Shown one piece after another: positions 60,236 to 64,000 of a stretch of DNA of 64,000 nucleotides. The number at the start of each line of letters is the position of its first letter. Positions within the stretch are counted from its first letter, which is position 1. This DNA is from Ophiocordyceps camponoti-saundersi (nom. inval.) (lineage: Eukaryota > Ascomycota > Sordariomycetes > Hypocreales > Ophiocordycipitaceae), in the NCBI GenBank assembly GCA_003339415.1, contig PDHQ01000093.1:1-64000 (forward strand), given 5' to 3'. The translations under genes and the position numbers were made by a program. The notes beneath the pieces were generated by a model. That model ran no database searches and was not told where the DNA came from. It saw only the letters and a program-made list of their open reading frames with translations.

Positions 60236-61510
60236 GATGGTGGTGGTGGTGAGGGAAGAGAAGAAGATAAAGAATGTAATGAAGGTCGTGGACAGTATGG
60301 TCCAAAAGAAAATCTCACAAGAGAAGAGGAAAGAAGAGCAAACGAGTGTCTTTGCCTGGAGATCGAGTTGAGGCTGATGCTGGAAGAAAGGCTCTGTTCG
60401 AGGCGATACAGCTGCATCTTTATAGACGGTGGTTGACAGTCAAACAGTCTCCTTTACTCGATCGAATTTTTTTCTTCCTTGATTTTTCTTGTCTCCTGAG
60501 TTTTCTTTCCTTTTCTCCGTCTAATGACAGATCCTCTCAGCCTCAGTCCGTTTCTCGCCCGGTCCTGTCCAGGCCCTCCAGGTCAGCTGCCGGGGGCCCA
60601 TCTTTGCAAGGATGAACCAGATGCTAGCGTCTTGCGCTTGTTTCTTGGCCCTTCAATGTCCACAGTTGCTCATGTTGCTGGCCAAGTGTGAGTATCAAGT
60701 TGCGGATGCCATGATGTCACTCAACTTTTGACAGTGGTCTGTCAGTATTTTTCCTTCTCACTACCCTTCCTATCCATCGTCAGTCCGAAGCCCCCATGAG
60801 CCTGCGATCGATCCCGAAGGTCCATCATCGCTGCCTCATCGTTTCCAGAATCTGCCGGCAGTCAAGCTCGAGTCCACCCAGTTCAGACGCAAGCCCATGC
60901 AAGGAACGTCAGTCAACTCAGGGACCGTAAGCATATAGCGTCTCTCGCTCCGGTCCGTCGCTGCCGATCCGCTAGTGCCGGCCCGTATGTAGCCTCAGAC
61001 TGCAGCTGGTAAGATTATTGCCGGAGCAGGCGATGCAAGGGACGGGTGGCAGAGGGCAGGTAAGGGGAGATGGTAAAAGGGAATATACCAGAATAGAACG
61101 GGCAGTAAGTTTTTCGTGTTGGACCGAGACAGACGAGGCAGGCTACTCTTTCACCGTCATGGAACAGAGCAGCAAAGAAAGCACGGGTAAGACACGGAGT
61201 GACAACTCGAAACCCAAGAGAGAAACAACAAGCAGGAAACACATCTGTTCAGACACAGCTTCATCCGCTAGCCCTGCGGTGCCTGCAGTAGAGCCGTAGC
61301 TCATCATCTCCTCAACCCTCTCTCTTCCACATCTTTGCCCCCCCCCCCCTTTTCTCCTCTCAGCCGGCACCGTCTTCGTTCAGAGAGATACGAGCTTGCA
61401 TCCCGGGACTAGGTGACGTCCTAGGCCCCAAATAGCTGAGCTGAAAGGACATGATGGCCTTATTGCTTTTGTAGTGCCATTCGTGTGTAAGACGATGACA
61501 TGTCTTGGCA
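60236..61510. other. Intergenic region upstream of the Gly/Tyr-rich gene
   Basis: 1.3 kb with no supported gene. It should include the promoter of the Gly/Tyr-rich gene (just right of 60235) and the 3' end of the six-Cys gene. A C run lies at 61338-61350. Short open frames here are not convincing. Confidence 0.45.
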
Positions 61511-62713
61511 TCAGTCAATTATTGGTGACCCTCCGGAAGCCTCGATAGCTGCGATTCCTCGTCGGGGTAAAGTCTCCCCGTACTTGCTACTCCAGCTCCC
61601 GGCAACCGTTTCCTCGTAACAAGACTCTTCGGCGCACCTTGGCGGCTGCGCGCAACGGCATGCCGCTATCAGCTCGTCGTGACTGCAGCCGAGGCTCGCC
61701 GCGTCCTTGAAGATGACGGGAAATGACTCGACAGAATTGATATGCCTGTCGACAGTCGTGCGACTGCTCCAGCTGTATCCGGAATCCCACGAGGCATGCT
61801 GGTCTAGCACTGCCTTGCAAAAGTCCATCACATGGCTGCCCAGCACCCACTCGAGACTAAGATAGCACCTCGCCTGCCTGCACGGCCTGACTTCTGAGTG
61901 ATGCTCTAACCGGTAATGCTCCGGCTGTGTGCATCGACAGGCCTTGAGCTGCTTCGCAAAGTCGCATCTCCGGTCGAAGCCCAAGCCTTCGATGCCAAAG
62001 CCGTCAATGGCGTGGGCCAGGCCGGCCAACATGTCTCGGCAGACGCGCCCCGTAGCCTCGCCCAGCAACATGTCGATGGAAGCGTAGCACAGGTCATTGT
62101 GGCATCCTGGGAATTGCCATTTTCGGTGTTTCGGCAACGAGCACGCACATGCCAGGCGAACCTCGTGGAAGTTGAGACAGGCACGTCCGCCGTCGCGCAT
62201 GAGTAGTGACATTGGGAAGGTGAACGACTTGTTCAGGTTATTGCCCGGCGTCAGCAAGTACTTGTCGTCGAGCGTGCCCGTGAAGCAGAAGTCGGACATG
62301 GCATTTGGCCCGCCCAGCTTGGCCTCCATGGCCGCACGGCAGTCCTCGGCTGCGCATACGCGCCCCTGAGCAACGCATTCACAGCCGGAAGCCAGTGTGT
62401 TGTGACGGCTCCCCTCTGGAGCGGCTGTCAGCGGGCACCTGTAGGCAAAGTATTCCTTGAATTCGCCATCAGCTAGTGGTGAAAGTTCCATAGCCTCTTC
62501 GGACGATGAGAGTCGTTTTCTCTGATGGCAGAACCGCTCCATCGAAGGCCAGTGCGAGTGGAAGGACAGTAATAGGGCCACGAAACAAGAGTCTGAGCTA
62601 CATTTTCTTCGTTCCGGCAGAAGCTCTGAGTCGTTGAGGCCTCTATGCGCTGCTGACCTGCGTTGGACTGAAGCTGCGGCAATCGCGGTAACCAATATGA
62701 GGAGGCGTCTCAT
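61511..62713 (-). CDS. Secreted cysteine-repeat protein with four six-Cys modules
   Basis: Single-exon frame of 400 aa. MRRLLILVTAIAAASVQ is a likely signal peptide. There are 26 cysteines in a strict order: modules of C-x4-C, x15-18, C, x24-43, C, x8-17, C-x-C. Module 1 uses Cys 38, 43, 62, 93, 111, 113; module 2 120, 125, 143, 179, 189, 191; module 3 204, 209, 225, 250, 259, 261; module 4 278, 283, 299, 343, 352, 354; a partial fifth has 360 and 365. The first pair is always spaced by four residues and the last by one. Sequence between cysteines varies widely. Six cysteines per module suggest three disulphides each. The pattern is not CFEM (eight Cys) and I recognise no family. It may be an extracellular structural or effector-type protein. 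Confidence 0.85.
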   Translation of the reverse strand: MRRLLILVTAIAAASVQRRSAAHRGLNDSELLPERRKCSSDSCFVALLLSFHSHWPSMERFCHQRKRLSSSEEAMELSPLADGEFKEYFAYRCPLTAAPEGSRHNTLASGCECVAQGRVCAAEDCRAAMEAKLGGPNAMSDFCFTGTLDDKYLLTPGNNLNKSFTFPMSLLMRDGGRACLNFHEVRLACACSLPKHRKWQFPGCHNDLCYASIDMLLGEATGRVCRDMLAGLAHAIDGFGIEGLGFDRRCDFAKQLKACRCTQPEHYRLEHHSEVRPCRQARCYLSLEWVLGSHVMDFCKAVLDQHASWDSGYSWSSRTTVDRHINSVESFPVIFKDAASLGCSHDELIAACRCAQPPRCAEESCYEETVAGSWSSKYGETLPRRGIAAIEASGGSPIID

Positions 62714-63587
62714 CGTTGAGAGCGATTAGACAGTCCTGACTCCTACACGTTCAAGGCAACCCACCCAAGGAATATAGGTATGTAATGACGGACGAATATG
62801 GACTTCAACAACAAGAGCAGCCTTTCTTCATCTTATAATTTGACATACGTACGTACGTACACACGGGCGTACCGTACCATCTTACGCGAATGAAGTGTAC
62901 ATAGCCTGAATGTATGTAATAGCAATGATCCAGAGGGCTGGCCTTGTTCTTACCAAGAGACGAGTTCTCCACAGCATATTAGGCTTTCCATCAATATAAG
63001 AGCGGAGATCACGATGCTTGCTAATGCCCAGTGGCAACAATGAAGAATCGATGCAACATCACAGGAACGTGCTCTTGCTTGCTCTCAGAAGAATTCTTTT
63101 CTGTACGAATGTCTGCAGAATTCCGTCTGTATCTATCCGTACATATGTATGTACATACTATGAAGGACAGAACGGAAGCAACTGAAGGTGAACCTCCGCC
63201 AGAGATAGCGACTTGGTGCTCTCAGAAGCCATACATACATACATACATCTACACAAGAGGCCAAGTTTATACAGATTCTATGCACATACATACATACGAT
63301 ACATATCTGCTGCATGAAGCTGAAGCTGAAGCTGAAGCTGAAGCGGATGCCGAGATACCGAGCCAGAGGGCCGTGGGTTACACGGTCCACGAGCATATGT
63401 ATATATGTATGAACTGCAAATATATAGGTAGATATCAGAGGGCGTCGCAGTCCGTCGTTTTCCACCCATTGTATGTACTAGGGGGGTCTCAAAAGCGAAT
63501 CCTCTAGTATACCGTCCGGCAATGAAGTCAGCGGCGATTCAATACCTTGGCCGATAAGATAAGATTAAGTTCCCGATCAAAGGCCAC
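62714..63587. other. Intergenic region up to the right-hand repeat
   Basis: Contains the six-Cys gene promoter, ACGT runs (62848-62862), CATA runs (63233-63300) and a GAAGCT hexamer array (63316-63345). A 158-codon open frame at 63031-63507 runs through these repeats and is probably chance. Confidence 0.45.
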
Positions 63588-64000
63588 TGTGGCCATAGGC
63601 CACGTGACCATAGCACGTAATATATATATAATATATATATCCTAGCTTAGCTATATAAGGTTCTCCTAGAGAATATATTATTATTATACTATTATACTAT
63701 CGTGCCCCTAATAGATTAGTAGTAATCCTACTAACGTTCGTATACCCCGGGGAGCCCCCTATTCCCCCTACCTAACCCTCTCTTCCCGTTTATTATAACT
63801 ATCCTTATCGGAGATAGATCGTTAAGAATACGTATAATAGTAGTAGCTATTAGCGGCCCTATACCGCCGCTACTTAATATACTATATTTATAAGCGAGAT
63901 AATTATAACTACTCCTTAGTATATTATTATAATACGGTACTAAGCTTTACGAAATAGTTACCGAAGATAACTATACTAAGATCGCTAAAATCTCTACTTA
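63588..64000 (+). mobile_element. Start of another RIP-affected LTR-like element, cut by window end
   Basis: An abrupt change to AT-rich sequence begins at TGTGGCCATAGGCC (63588). It contains CACGTGACCA (63601-63610), also found in the Copia-2 LTR, then a TATA-rich stretch, CCTAGCTTAGC, and TATATAAGG (63651-63660) resembling a promoter. Sequence to 64000 is RIP-like with few CA/TG. A 5' LTR ending near 63706 is possible, but without its partner the type and limits are inferred. Confidence 0.55.

Noticed and set aside
60054..60371. Pro/Leu-rich plus-strand frame opposite the Gly/Tyr-rich gene, and the 59198-60202 plus frame
   Set aside because: Both are antisense shadows of the Gly/Tyr repeats; the minus strand has the signal peptide and a good intron.

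Overview
The window is nuclear DNA of a filamentous ascomycete (Pezizomycotina, most likely Sordariomycetes). Genes carry short 52-93 nt GT-AG introns, the families are typical of moulds (DUF7053, NmrA-like, fungal FAS1, kelch/BTB, patatin-like lipase), intergenic DNA is full of TAGG/TACC and GTAT runs, and the repeats show heavy CpA-to-TpA / TpG-to-TpA decay, the signature of repeat-induced point mutation (RIP). The sequence alternates between GC-rich gene islands and AT-rich repeat blocks.

Layout. 1-420 is the edge of an AT-rich repeat holding an array of GTGATTT/AAATCAC motifs. 1149-3666 has two minus-strand genes: a gene with one in-frame TAG, and a two-domain fasciclin protein. 4183-9500 is a complete, moderately RIP-damaged minus-strand Copia element with 164-bp LTRs and a GTAGG target duplication. 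10624-21711 is a gene island on the plus strand: a DUF7053 protein, an M1 aminopeptidase (3 exons), an NmrA-like protein, an intron-bearing tRNA-Asn and a patatin-like triacylglycerol lipase (2 exons).

22088-48363 is one 26.3-kb nest. A plus-strand Copia element (142-bp LTRs, target duplication GATGT, about 5.9 kb when the inserts are removed) is interrupted by two roughly 10.2-kb chromodomain-type Gypsy elements in opposite orientation (23805-33983 minus, 35275-45444 plus). All three are destroyed by RIP. The Gypsy elements carry a long relic reading frame downstream of the pol chromodomain.

48364-63587 is a second gene island: 1-Cys peroxiredoxin (2 exons), a Ral2-like kelch/BTB protein, a FAT1-like acyl-CoA synthetase/fatty-acid transporter (minus), and two adjacent minus-strand secreted proteins. 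One is Gly/Tyr-rich with a Cys tail; the other is built of four and a third repeats of a six-cysteine module. From 63588 to the end another AT-rich LTR-like element begins.

The genes do not form an obvious pathway. Two act on lipids (lipase, acyl-CoA synthetase), one on peroxide, one on peptides, and three encode predicted secreted proteins near repeat edges. The most informative features are the nested RIP-killed retroelements, the sharp edge of RIP damage inside the LTRs, the extra Gypsy reading frame, and the six-Cys repeat protein.
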